Origin: CAIKBL01 sp043734785
Lineage (GTDB): Bacteria > Pseudomonadota > Gammaproteobacteria > Ga0077536
DNA length: 7,626 nt
Assembly (NCBI GenBank): GCA_043734785.1
Contig: JAYTEX010000267.1
Location: forward strand, 1-7,626
Reading direction: 5' to 3'
Each line of letters opens with the position of its first letter. Positions within the stretch are counted from its first letter, which is position 1. Positions 1 to 6,147 of the stretch are shown here, piece after piece. Both the position numbers and the translations under genes were made by a program. The notes below the pieces were generated by a model, which was given only the letters and a program-made list of their open reading frames with translations, made no database searches and was not told where the DNA came from.

Positions 1-522
1 TCCAAGGGGTTTCAGCAACGCGTCGGTCTGGCGCAGGCGATCGTGCACGAACCGGCGGTCTTGATTCTGGATGAACCGACGGTGGGACTCGATCCCGCCC
101 AGATCCAGGAAGTGCGGGAATTAATCCGCGTGCTTGGTACGGAACACGCGATACTGCTCTCGACTCACTTGCTGAGTGAGGCCGAGGGGATCTGTTCGCG
201 AGTGGTGATCCTGCACCAAGGCCGTCTTGTCTACGACCAGACCATGGCTGCGCGGCGGCAAACTCTCCTGCTCGGCCTGCGTGCGCCGCCGCCGCTGGCC
301 GCCCTGCAGACGCTGGCCGAGTCGCGCGAAATTGCCGAGGTGGCCCCTGGTCGATTCGAAATCACCGCCACTGACCGCGTCGCCCTGAGCGAGCGACTGG
401 TGGGCGCCGCGGTCGCGCACCAGTGGGGGTTGTACGAACTCGGTCATGGGGGTTCGACGCTGGAGCGCACTTTTCTGGACCTCACTCGCGAGCATCTTGC
501 GGCGCCCGGGCAGCCCGTTTGA
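1..522 (+). CDS. ABC transporter ATP-binding protein, GldA-like (5' partial)
   Basis: This is the C-terminal 173 residues of an ATP-binding cassette subunit; the Walker A half lies before the window. The first visible residues are the ABC signature in its gliding-type form, SKGFQQRVGLAQA (residues 1-13 as seen here). Walker B with the catalytic glutamate follows as LILDEPTVGLDP (21-32), including the D-loop, and the H-switch is LLSTHLL (52-58). The remaining C-terminal part is the usual regulatory tail of ABC-2 ATPases. A signature with K and F in place of the canonical GG is typical of GldA-like subunits paired with GldF-type permeases. The protein should sit on the cytoplasmic face of the inner membrane and power the permease encoded next, whose likely start overlaps this stop codon. 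The transported substrate is unknown. Family assignment is secure; a GldA-type role is inferred from the signature and the neighbours. No gene symbol is given because gliding is not implied. Confidence 0.93.
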   Translation, partial: SKGFQQRVGLAQAIVHEPAVLILDEPTVGLDPAQIQEVRELIRVLGTEHAILLSTHLLSEAEGICSRVVILHQGRLVYDQTMAARRQTLLLGLRAPPPLAALQTLAESREIAEVAPGRFEITATDRVALSERLVGAAVAHQWGLYELGHGGSTLERTFLDLTREHLAAPGQPV

Positions 523-1268
523 TCGGGGTGGTGCTGAAGCGTGAAGCGCAGGCGATGTTCCGGTCACCGTTCGCGTGGTGGGTGCTCGCTGCGGTTCAGT
601 TTCTGATCGCCTATCAGTTCCTGGCGCAAATCGAGACTTTTCTGCAGTACCTGCCGAAAATCCGCAGCCTCGCGCAGCCCCCGGGAATAGCGCAGCTGGT
701 GATCATTCCGACTTTCAGCATCACGGGCTTCCTGCTGTTGTTTCTGATTCCGCTGCTGACCATGCAGAGTTTCAGCGGCGAACGCCGCAATGGCACCTTG
801 CAGTTATGGTACAGCGCGCCGATCACGCTACCCGCGCTCGTCGCTGGCAAGTTTCTCGGCGTGATGAGCCTACTCGGGCTCATCTGGGGGTTGAACGCCT
901 TGATGCCGCTGACCCTCCTGTGGGGGACGGCGCTCGATCTCGGCACCTATGCCGGAGGCTTACTGGCGCTCTTGTTGTTAATGGCGGCTGGCACTGCCGT
1001 GGGCTTGTGGTTTTCCGCGTTGACGGCCCAACCAGCAAGCGCTGCGATTGCAACATTCGCGACTTTGTTGAGCTTATGGCTCATCGACTGGGCCAGCCAA
1101 CTGGAGAACGCACCGGGACTGCTCGCCCAGCTGTCGATGCTCACGCATTTTCAAAGACTGTCACGCGGCCTTCTTGATAGCTTCGATGTCGCGTACTTTG
1201 GAATTATTACCTTAGGCGCACTGGCGCTCACCGTGTGGGCGCTAGCCGGAGAACGTCGTGCGCTCTAG
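519..1268 (+). CDS. ABC-2 type permease, GldF-like
   Basis: Membrane subunit of the ABC exporter formed with the preceding ATPase. From a TTG start at 519 it has 249 residues. It opens with a KRE-x-FRSP stretch (residues 7-17) that resembles the cytoplasmic N-terminal amphipathic segment of GldF/NosY-type permeases. About six hydrophobic segments follow (roughly 20-36, 62-82, 106-130, 146-168, 174-192, 225-242). Between the second and third lies SFSGERRNGTLQLWYSAPI (84-102), the conserved coupling region of ABC-2 permeases, and HFQRLSRGLLD (210-220) is another recognisable family motif. The start is uncertain. TTG 519 overlaps the upstream TGA by four bases and keeps the KRE motif; GTG 528 or 531 are alternatives. 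None has a convincing Shine-Dalgarno, so translational coupling to the ATPase is likely. A longer reading from GTG 423 would overlap the ATPase by 100 bases and adds residues without family character. Confidence 0.88.
   Translation: MIGVVLKREAQAMFRSPFAWWVLAAVQFLIAYQFLAQIETFLQYLPKIRSLAQPPGIAQLVIIPTFSITGFLLLFLIPLLTMQSFSGERRNGTLQLWYSAPITLPALVAGKFLGVMSLLGLIWGLNALMPLTLLWGTALDLGTYAGGLLALLLLMAAGTAVGLWFSALTAQPASAAIATFATLLSLWLIDWASQLENAPGLLAQLSMLTHFQRLSRGLLDSFDVAYFGIITLGALALTVWALAGERRAL
1248..1252 (+). promoter_or_regulatory. Ribosome binding site for the GldG-like gene
   Basis: GGAGA lies five bases before GTG 1258, inside the end of the permease gene. It supports GTG 1258 as the start of the GldG-like protein, giving an 11-base overlap with the permease. 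Confidence 0.6.
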
Positions 1269-2574
1269 GGCGTTGCATTATCTGCTCGCGATGGTAATCG
1301 TTGCCGTCTGCGGCACCGCCGGCTGGTGGAGCGCCACCTACCGCACCGTCATCGACCTGAGCGCCAACGCGCGTCATTCTTTGGCGTCGGCGAGCATCCA
1401 GGCCTTGCACGCCATCAAAGTGCCCATCACGGTGACCGCCTACGTGCCCTCCAAACACCATGCGCGGACTGTTGTCGCCGATCTGGTCGGGCGTTATCAG
1501 CGCTACCGACCAGACTTGAAGTTGCAGTTCACAGATCCTGTGAGTGTTGCCGATGTGTTGCGTGCGCGGAGTATCAAAGACGGGGAGCTCGTGATCCGCG
1601 CGGGCGAACGCGACGAGCGCCTCACGCGCTACACCGAAGAGGCGTTTACGCAGGCCTTGCTGCGGCTGGTGCGCCGAGACACGCAATGGATCGCGTTCGT
1701 CGCCGGCCACGGCGAACGCAGCCCACAACGCCACGCCAATTTCGATCTGAGTCAGTGGGCTGAAGTCTTGCGCGCTCGCGGGTATCGTGTCCGGGAATTG
1801 AACCTCGCAGAGCAGGTTGCCGTGCCGGACAACGCGGCATTGCTGGTGATGGCGAGCCCCCAGTTGCCCTATTTGCCGGGCGAAATGCGCTTGATCACAG
1901 CGTACGTCGCGCGCGGCGGAGCACTGTTATGGCTGCTCGAACCGGATACACCGCGGGCCTTCGACGAACTCGCGCGTACCCTCGGGGTCGAGCGTTTGCA
2001 GGCGACTGTGGTCGATCCGCTTGCCCAGGCGCTCGGGGTAGAGAACCCCGCAATCACCGTCCTCACGCACTATGCGGCGCATCCCGTGACGGAAGATCTG
2101 CGCGCCGCGAGCCTGCTCCCGTTCGCGGTCCCCTTGGTGGCACACGCACCGCCCGGTTGGCAGGCGCACACATTGCTCGAAACGGGGACCAAGGCATGGG
2201 GTGAAACCGGTAGGATGTCGGGCACTGTCGGTTTTCAAGAAAGACAAGATTATCCTGGCCCGTTGGCGGTGGCGCTCGCGCTGACGCGCCAACATCACGG
2301 TCGTGAACAACGGCTGGTAATGATCGGCGATGGCGATTTTGTATCGAACACCTACCTAGGCAACGGCGGCAATCAGGACCTTGGCACCCGCGTTGTCGAT
2401 TGGCTGGCCGCCAACGACGCGCTGCTGAGCATTGATTCTCGCATCGCACCGGATGTGCGACTCGACCTCAAACGCTGGCATCAAGCCGTCATCGGCTTCG
2501 GTTTTCTCATCATTCTGCCGCTCGCGTTCGCCGCCAATGGCGCCTGGATCGGCTGGCGACGCCGCCGTGCCTGA
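1258..2574 (+). CDS. GldG-like ABC transporter auxiliary protein
   Basis: A 438-residue membrane-anchored protein of the GldG / ABC-type uncharacterised auxiliary family, which has an IFT52-like domain. It has an N-terminal transmembrane helix (about residues 8-27), a large domain predicted outside the cytoplasm, and a C-terminal helix (about 409-431) ending in the basic tail WRRRRA. Family landmarks are visible in order: VAGHGERS (148-155), a strand-rich segment with LPGEMRLI and YVARGGALLWLLEPD (206-230), VMIGDGDFVSN (354-364), and GN-x-D-x-G-x-R-VVDWLA (371-384). GldG proteins accompany GldF permeases; a role in substrate handling or complex assembly is usually assumed but not established. 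The start at GTG 1258 has a good GGAGA site and overlaps the permease by 11 bases; the stop overlaps mutM by 8. Many GldG proteins are longer, and some gld-type clusters also carry a DUF4340 protein next in line. None is present here. Confidence 0.9.
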   Translation: MRSRALHYLLAMVIVAVCGTAGWWSATYRTVIDLSANARHSLASASIQALHAIKVPITVTAYVPSKHHARTVVADLVGRYQRYRPDLKLQFTDPVSVADVLRARSIKDGELVIRAGERDERLTRYTEEAFTQALLRLVRRDTQWIAFVAGHGERSPQRHANFDLSQWAEVLRARGYRVRELNLAEQVAVPDNAALLVMASPQLPYLPGEMRLITAYVARGGALLWLLEPDTPRAFDELARTLGVERLQATVVDPLAQALGVENPAITVLTHYAAHPVTEDLRAASLLPFAVPLVAHAPPGWQAHTLLETGTKAWGETGRMSGTVGFQERQDYPGPLAVALALTRQHHGREQRLVMIGDGDFVSNTYLGNGGNQDLGTRVVDWLAANDALLSIDSRIAPDVRLDLKRWHQAVIGFGFLIILPLAFAANGAWIGWRRRRA

Positions 2575-3385
2575 ACTGCCCGAAGTCGAAACGACACGGC
2601 GTGGGGTCGCGCCTCACGTCGCTGGCCGCACCGTGAGCGCCGTGCGTATTCGCGAATCGCGGATGCGCCAGCCCGTGCCGGGGGATCTCGCCGAGTGTCT
2701 GCAAGGCGCGCGCCTAACCGAGGTACGCCGCCGTGCGAAGTATCTATTGTTCGAGTTTCCGCACGGCACCTTGATCGTGCACCTGGGAATGTCCGGCAGT
2801 TTGCGGGTCCTCAAACCGGACACGCCGGCGCAGAAACATGACCACATCGATTTGGAATTCGATCACGAGATCTGCCTGCGGCTGCGCGATCCGCGCCGCT
2901 TCGGCTTGATGCTGTGGACCACGGTCGATCCGCTGCTGCACCCCTTGCTCGCGGCGCTGGGACCGGAACCCTGGGATCCCAGGTTCTGTGCCGAGTATCT
3001 CGCGACCCTGGCGCACCCTCGTTCCGGAGCCGTCAAGAATTTTCTGATGGATGGCACTGTCGTCGTAGGGGTTGGTAATATCTACGCGAGCGAAGCCTTG
3101 CATCGCGCGCATATCCACCCCGCGCGCCCGGCGCGGCGCGTGAGTCATGCGCGTTATGGTGATCTGGTCGATACCGTGCGCACCGTGCTCGATGAAGCCA
3201 TTCGCTTCGGCGGCACCACCTTACGCGACTTCACGCACGATGATGGTAAACCCGGTTATTTTCGCAACCAACTCAGGGTTTACGGCAGGGCGGGACAGGT
3301 CTGCCTGCAATGCGGTGCGGCGGCGATACGCCAGCGCGTAATCGGCCAGCGTATGAGCTATTTCTGTCCACGCTGCCAGCGTTAG
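2567..3385 (+). CDS. mutM: Formamidopyrimidine/8-oxoguanine DNA glycosylase (Fpg)
   Basis: Base-excision repair enzyme that removes 8-oxoguanine and ring-opened purines and nicks the abasic site by beta/delta elimination. The 272-residue length is normal for the family. The start at GTG 2567 is fixed by MPELPEVET: after Met removal the N-terminal proline is the Schiff-base nucleophile and the next Glu is the general acid. Other landmarks are RRAKYLLFEF (residues 55-64) with the phosphate-contacting Lys58, HLGMSGSLR (72-80), the void-filling Arg in DPRRFG (108-113), and VVVGVGNIYASEAL (165-178), which contains the helix-two-turn-helix Asn. The C-terminal zinc finger has Cys246, Cys249, Cys267 and Cys270, followed by the usual QR end. 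The finger loop between the two Cys pairs is 17 residues, one more than the common 16. No Shine-Dalgarno is evident, and the start lies 8 bases inside the upstream gene, so translation is probably by reinitiation after the GldG-like protein. Confidence 0.97.
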   Translation: MPELPEVETTRRGVAPHVAGRTVSAVRIRESRMRQPVPGDLAECLQGARLTEVRRRAKYLLFEFPHGTLIVHLGMSGSLRVLKPDTPAQKHDHIDLEFDHEICLRLRDPRRFGLMLWTTVDPLLHPLLAALGPEPWDPRFCAEYLATLAHPRSGAVKNFLMDGTVVVGVGNIYASEALHRAHIHPARPARRVSHARYGDLVDTVRTVLDEAIRFGGTTLRDFTHDDGKPGYFRNQLRVYGRAGQVCLQCGAAAIRQRVIGQRMSYFCPRCQR

Positions 3386-3389
3386 TGCG

Positions 3390-3833
3390 TCAGTTGTGGT
3401 GGTCGCGCGATACGCCCGGTCGCGGCGCGTAATCGTTCGGCTCATCGTGATGAGAGCGATGGTCGTCGGACTCACCCCCTCCGTAAGCGCGGTCCTGTGG
3501 ACCATCAGCATGTTCGCGATGGTCGCGACCATGCTGGCGCCGGCCACGCGATCCGCGATCCGAGTGGCCGTCGTCATGACCCTCACCATACCCGTGGCGG
3601 TACCCCTGTTGATACGCTTGACCATCCTCGGATTCATGCTGGCGGCGGGGGTATGGCTGCACGAAAAATGGACGGATCGGCAACACCGGCTGGTGACGCG
3701 GCCCGTAATAAATACCCCTGTCATAATCGCGCGAACGCATATTGCCGGTCCTGCGATCCGTGGCGAACGCACTCGACAGGGCGGCCAGCCCGGTTAGCAG
3801 TAGCACCAAGCCCTTAAGCGGTTTGCGACCCAT
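3390..3833 (-). CDS. Secreted His/Asp/Gly/Arg-rich small protein, function unknown
   Basis: A 147-residue protein not assigned to a family. The first 24 residues form a clear Sec signal peptide: basic GRKPLK, a Leu-rich core (about 8-19), and an A-x-A site SAFA with cleavage expected after Ala24. The mature 123 residues have no cysteine and 13 histidines, and are dominated by H, D, G, R, Y and Q. A Pro/aromatic patch (about 42-62) precedes a Gly/Tyr/His segment, QQGYRHGYGEGHDDGH (75-90), and a long His/Asp/Arg tail ending DHHN. This suggests a disordered periplasmic or extracellular protein, possibly metal binding, which is inference only. The start at ATG 3833 is chosen because AGGAG lies 10 bases upstream (plus-strand 3844-3848) and the signal peptide begins there; ATG 3857 would add eight residues. 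The frame stays open further upstream, but that part lies mostly under the TraB gene and is not credible. The gene is convergent with mutM across only 4 bases. Confidence 0.72.
   Translation of the reverse strand: MGRKPLKGLVLLLTGLAALSSAFATDRRTGNMRSRDYDRGIYYGPRHQPVLPIRPFFVQPYPRRQHESEDGQAYQQGYRHGYGEGHDDGHSDRGSRGRRQHGRDHREHADGPQDRAYGGGESDDHRSHHDEPNDYAPRPGVSRDHHN
3506..3536. repeat. Strong inverted repeat inside the His-rich protein gene
   Basis: CAGCATG (3506-3512) pairs with CATGCTG (3530-3536), and TCGCGA (3514-3519) pairs with TCGCGA (3523-3528) around a TGG loop. One T/C mismatch separates the two blocks, so 13 of 14 positions pair. On the minus strand it encodes QHGRDHREHAD. No T tract follows on either side, so it is not a typical intrinsic terminator. 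It may simply reflect repeated CAT, CGC and GAC codons, or it may form an mRNA hairpin. Confidence 0.6.
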
Positions 3834-3912
3834 GATGGCTGCACTCCTGAACATTAATGACGGCCCGGTGGACCGTACGGGCGGGGGGTAGCGGGTCGCG
3901 TTACACACTATT

Positions 3913-3943
3913 GCGCAACCGGTTAACGCCGGCTGAATTGCGC
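3913..3943. promoter_or_regulatory. Imperfect dyad in the divergent intergenic region (possible operator)
   Basis: GCGCAA (3913-3918) pairs with TTGCGC (3938-3943). Just inside, CCGG (3919-3922) pairs with CCGG (3929-3932) around TTAACG, leaving CTGAA as a bulge. The first arm is part of the perfect palindrome TTGCGCAA (3911-3918), and ATTGCGC also occurs as a direct repeat at 3910-3916 and 3937-3943. Its position between the divergently read His-rich protein and TraB-family genes suits a regulator site. No known regulator motif was recognised. Confidence 0.3.
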
Positions 3944-3967
3944 GCACTCCGGTAGACTCCCTATATA
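3938..3967 (+). promoter_or_regulatory. Possible sigma-70 promoter for the TraB-family gene
   Basis: A -35-like TTGCGC (3938-3943) and a -10-like TATATA (3962-3967) are separated by 18 bases. This is the only AT-rich patch in a GC-rich intergenic region. The -35 coincides with the right arm of the dyad at 3913-3943. The -10 sits inside a small inverted repeat, CCTAT (3960-3964) with ATAGG (3972-3976). The expected transcript start near 3975 would leave a leader of about 24 bases to GTG 3999 or about 75 to TTG 4050. The -35 is weak. Confidence 0.3.
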
Positions 3968-4049
3968 TTACATAGGCCACCACGGGGCCATCCGCAAGGT
4001 GGCGCCGCACAACGGCCGCACGGACGCAATTGCATGGAGAACGAAACCC

Positions 4050-5273
4050 TTGTTGATACCCCCGGAACTCGCTACTGCCGAGGAAGTTGCCGCGCCACCG
4101 TTTCGCGCAGTGATGCTCGGAACCACTTCGATCAGCCTGCTCGGGACAGCCCATGTCTCGCGCGCGAGTCGCGACGCAGTCGCGCGTGAAATCGCGCGAG
4201 GGGATTACGACTGCATTGCGGTCGAGTTGTGCGCCAGCCGTGCGCAGGCACTGATTGATCCAGACGCGCTGGCCCGCATGGATCTGGTGCAGGTCATTCG
4301 CGATGGTAAGGCGTCCCTGATCGCGGCAATGCTCGCGCTGGGCGCGTTTCAGCAACGTCTTGGCAGCCAGTTCGGTATCGAGCCCGGAGCGGAAATGCGC
4401 GCGGCTATTGACGGTGCGCGAACCCGCAACTTGCCGCTCGAGACCATCGATCGTGACATTGGGATAACGCTCCGCCGGGTCTATCGCAGTGTGCCTTGGT
4501 GGCGACGCGCTTTCCTGTTTAGCGGGCTGCTGGCGAGCGCACTGACGACTGAATCGATCGCCGAAGAAGAAATTGAGCGCCTGAAAGATCGCGATCTGCT
4601 GGAGGCCACCTTCGCCGAATTCGCAAGCAAGGCGAATGAAATCTATGCACCGCTGATCCTCGAGCGCGACCATTTTATGGCCGCCCGCTTACAACAACTC
4701 GCGCTCGCCGGTCATACCCGCATCCTCGCCATCATCGGTGCCGGACATCTCCGCGGCCTCGGCGATGCACTGGTAGCTGGAACACCCGATCCGCGCAGCA
4801 CGCTGGCCGCGCTCGAGACCGTGTCAGCGCCATCACGCGTCTGGCACGCGCTGCCGTGGCTGCTCGCGATATTTATCGTAGGGGGCATCGGGATAGGCTT
4901 TGCGCGCAATCCGGAGATTGGATGGCGCATGGTCACCGAATGGGTGGTGTTGACCGGTGGCCTCTCCGCGGTGGGCGCACTGATCGCGGGCGCGCATCCA
5001 CTCACGATCGCGACCGCATTCCTGGGCGCGCCGTTCACGACCTTGCACCCGGCGATCGGTATCGGCATGTTAACCGCGTTAAGCGAAGCTTTGATCCGGC
5101 GCCCGACGGTCGGTGATTTCAGCCGTCTGCGCAGTGAGACCGCGACCTGGCGCGGTTGGTGGAGGAACCGCGTGGCCCGCACTTTGCTGGTCTTTTTGTT
5201 GAGCGGCTTCGGCGCCTCGCTCGGCACCTACATCGGCGGCTACCGGATCGGCCGTCAACTATTCGGCGGGTGA
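4050..5273 (+). CDS. TraB/PrgY family membrane protein
   Basis: A TraB-domain protein (407 residues from TTG 4050) with a C-terminal membrane region. The family is named after enterococcal TraB/PrgY, which block pheromone signalling, and its fold is related to erythromycin-esterase/Tiki-type putative metalloproteases. The role of proteobacterial members is not established. Landmarks are LLGTAHVSRAS (residues 30-40), AVELC (57-61), DALARMDLVQVIRDGKASL (72-90), IEPGAEM (110-116), ERDHFMAARL (205-214) and IIGAGHLRGL (228-237). The conserved GTAH His, the VEL Glu, the ERD Arg and the GxGH His are all present. Hydrophobic segments at about 268-284, 299-315, 318-348 and 379-397 suggest anchoring in the inner membrane. 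The start is uncertain. TTG 4050 has GGAGA nine bases upstream (4036-4040). GTG 3999 gives 424 residues but lacks a spaced Shine-Dalgarno and includes rare aga and ata codons. ATG 4034 with ggaga directly after it is out of frame by one base. The gene appears monocistronic or loosely linked to the next. Confidence 0.88.
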   Translation: MLIPPELATAEEVAAPPFRAVMLGTTSISLLGTAHVSRASRDAVAREIARGDYDCIAVELCASRAQALIDPDALARMDLVQVIRDGKASLIAAMLALGAFQQRLGSQFGIEPGAEMRAAIDGARTRNLPLETIDRDIGITLRRVYRSVPWWRRAFLFSGLLASALTTESIAEEEIERLKDRDLLEATFAEFASKANEIYAPLILERDHFMAARLQQLALAGHTRILAIIGAGHLRGLGDALVAGTPDPRSTLAALETVSAPSRVWHALPWLLAIFIVGGIGIGFARNPEIGWRMVTEWVVLTGGLSAVGALIAGAHPLTIATAFLGAPFTTLHPAIGIGMLTALSEALIRRPTVGDFSRLRSETATWRGWWRNRVARTLLVFLLSGFGASLGTYIGGYRIGRQLFGG

Positions 5274-5285
5274 GGCCGCCGCAGA

Positions 5286-5298
5286 CGCGAAGTTCGCG
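5286..5298. promoter_or_regulatory. Short perfect dyad before the pseudouridine synthase gene
   Basis: CGCGAA-G-TTCGCG is a 13-base perfect dyad in the 45-base gap between the TraB-family stop and the next start. A second palindrome, ACTCGAGT (5311-5318), abuts the ATG, and a -10-like TACACT lies at 5308-5313 without a recognisable -35. The dyad could be an operator or a small mRNA hairpin, but in CG-rich sequence chance is possible. Confidence 0.25.
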
Positions 5299-5318
5299 CG
5301 CACACGATACACTCGAGT

Positions 5319-6089
5319 ATGCTTCGCCTGCGCGCCAAAACGACAGAAGAACGCCATATTGGATTGGCTCGCGCCTTGTCCAAGAAAGGCATTTGCTCGC
5401 GTTCTGCGGCGGCCGAATTGATCAGCGCCGGACGGGTGCGTTTGAATGGCGTGATCGTCCGCGATCCCGAAGCACGCACGCGCAGTGACAGTCAGATCGA
5501 CGTGGATGGCGCGCGCATCGATCACGCGCCGTCAGTCTACGTGATGATCAACAAACCCCGCGGCCTGGTCACCACCGCACAGGACGAACGCGGACGCGAC
5601 ACCGTGTATCGTTGCTTCATCGACAGTGCGCTGCCGTGGATCGCGCCGGTGGGCCGTCTCGATCAGGCCAGCGAAGGGCTGCTGTTGTTCACCAACGATT
5701 CGCAATGGTCGGCCGCGATACTCGCCCCCCTGCATCAAGTCGCGCGCACCTATCACGTGCAGATCGAAGGGATCCCACCGCCCGTCACACTCGCGCGCTT
5801 GAACGAAGGCGTGATCGCGCGTGATGGCGAGTTGCTGCGCGTGCAGTGTGTGCGCCTGCTGCGCCAGGGCGAACGAAATGCCTGGCTCGAGTTCGCTCTG
5901 ATGGAGGGCCGCAACCGGCATCTGCGCCGGATGCTTGAAGTGGTCGGTCATCCGGTGCTGCGCCTGCTGCGGATCGCCATCGGCGAGCTTGCCCTCGGCG
6001 ATCTCGCCAAGGGCGCGTGGCGGCATTTGAGCATGGCGGAAGTGCGGAGTCTCGCCGAACCGCGCGGTCACGCCGCGGGCGAACGCTGA
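5319..6089 (+). CDS. rRNA pseudouridine synthase, RsuA/RluB/RluE/RluF family
   Basis: Converts a specific uridine in ribosomal RNA to pseudouridine; cytoplasmic, acting on rRNA or ribosome precursors. The 256 residues show an N-terminal S4 RNA-binding domain (about 16-64, with LSKKGICSRSAAAELISAGRV), then the linker MINKPRGLVTT (76-86). The catalytic motif is GRLDQASEGLLLFTND (112-127), with Asp115 as the nucleophile. The C-terminal family motif is EGRNRHLRRMLEVVGHPVLRL (196-216). The catalytic loop resembles RluE (SEGLL), but RluE lacks an S4 domain, so orthology with a specific E. coli enzyme and the target uridine cannot be settled by eye. ATG 5319 is the only ATG before the S4 domain. Its leader has only a GAG two bases upstream, too close for a normal ribosome site. 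It follows the TraB-family gene by 45 bases on the same strand and converges on the MFS gene with a 58-base gap that holds no clear terminator. Confidence 0.93.
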   Translation: MLRLRAKTTEERHIGLARALSKKGICSRSAAAELISAGRVRLNGVIVRDPEARTRSDSQIDVDGARIDHAPSVYVMINKPRGLVTTAQDERGRDTVYRCFIDSALPWIAPVGRLDQASEGLLLFTNDSQWSAAILAPLHQVARTYHVQIEGIPPPVTLARLNEGVIARDGELLRVQCVRLLRQGERNAWLEFALMEGRNRHLRRMLEVVGHPVLRLLRIAIGELALGDLAKGAWRHLSMAEVRSLAEPRGHAAGER

Positions 6090-6147
6090 ATCACGGATCA
6101 CGGGGCATCTACCAGCCGCGCTGCGACACAGACCGGGGCCCCACCGC

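Noticed and set aside
423..518. Upstream extension of the permease to GTG 423
   Set aside because: It would overlap the ATPase gene by 100 bases and the added residues lack family character; the KRE-x-FRSP N-terminus begins only after 519.
3396..3797. Plus-strand reading frame opposite the His-rich protein, with hydrophobic Val/Met/Ile-rich product
   Set aside because: The composition is what the complement of His/Asp/Arg codons gives. The minus strand has a signal peptide and an AGGAG site, so the plus frame is taken as a shadow.
3863..3882. GCCCG/CGGGC hairpin in the leader of the His-rich gene
   Set aside because: The stem is only five bases with a competing GGT/ACC pairing inside, which is expected by chance in GC-rich sequence.
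3834..4673. Long upstream extension of the His-rich protein on the minus strand
   Set aside because: It runs antisense under the TraB-family gene, which has clear conserved motifs, and passes through the promoter region; only the part from ATG 3833 has a signal peptide and ribosome site.
6090..6147. Terminator between the convergent pseudouridine synthase and MFS genes
   Set aside because: There is a tandem ATCACGG (6090-6103) and a GGGGCCCC palindrome (6135-6142), but no GC stem with loop and T tract in either direction.
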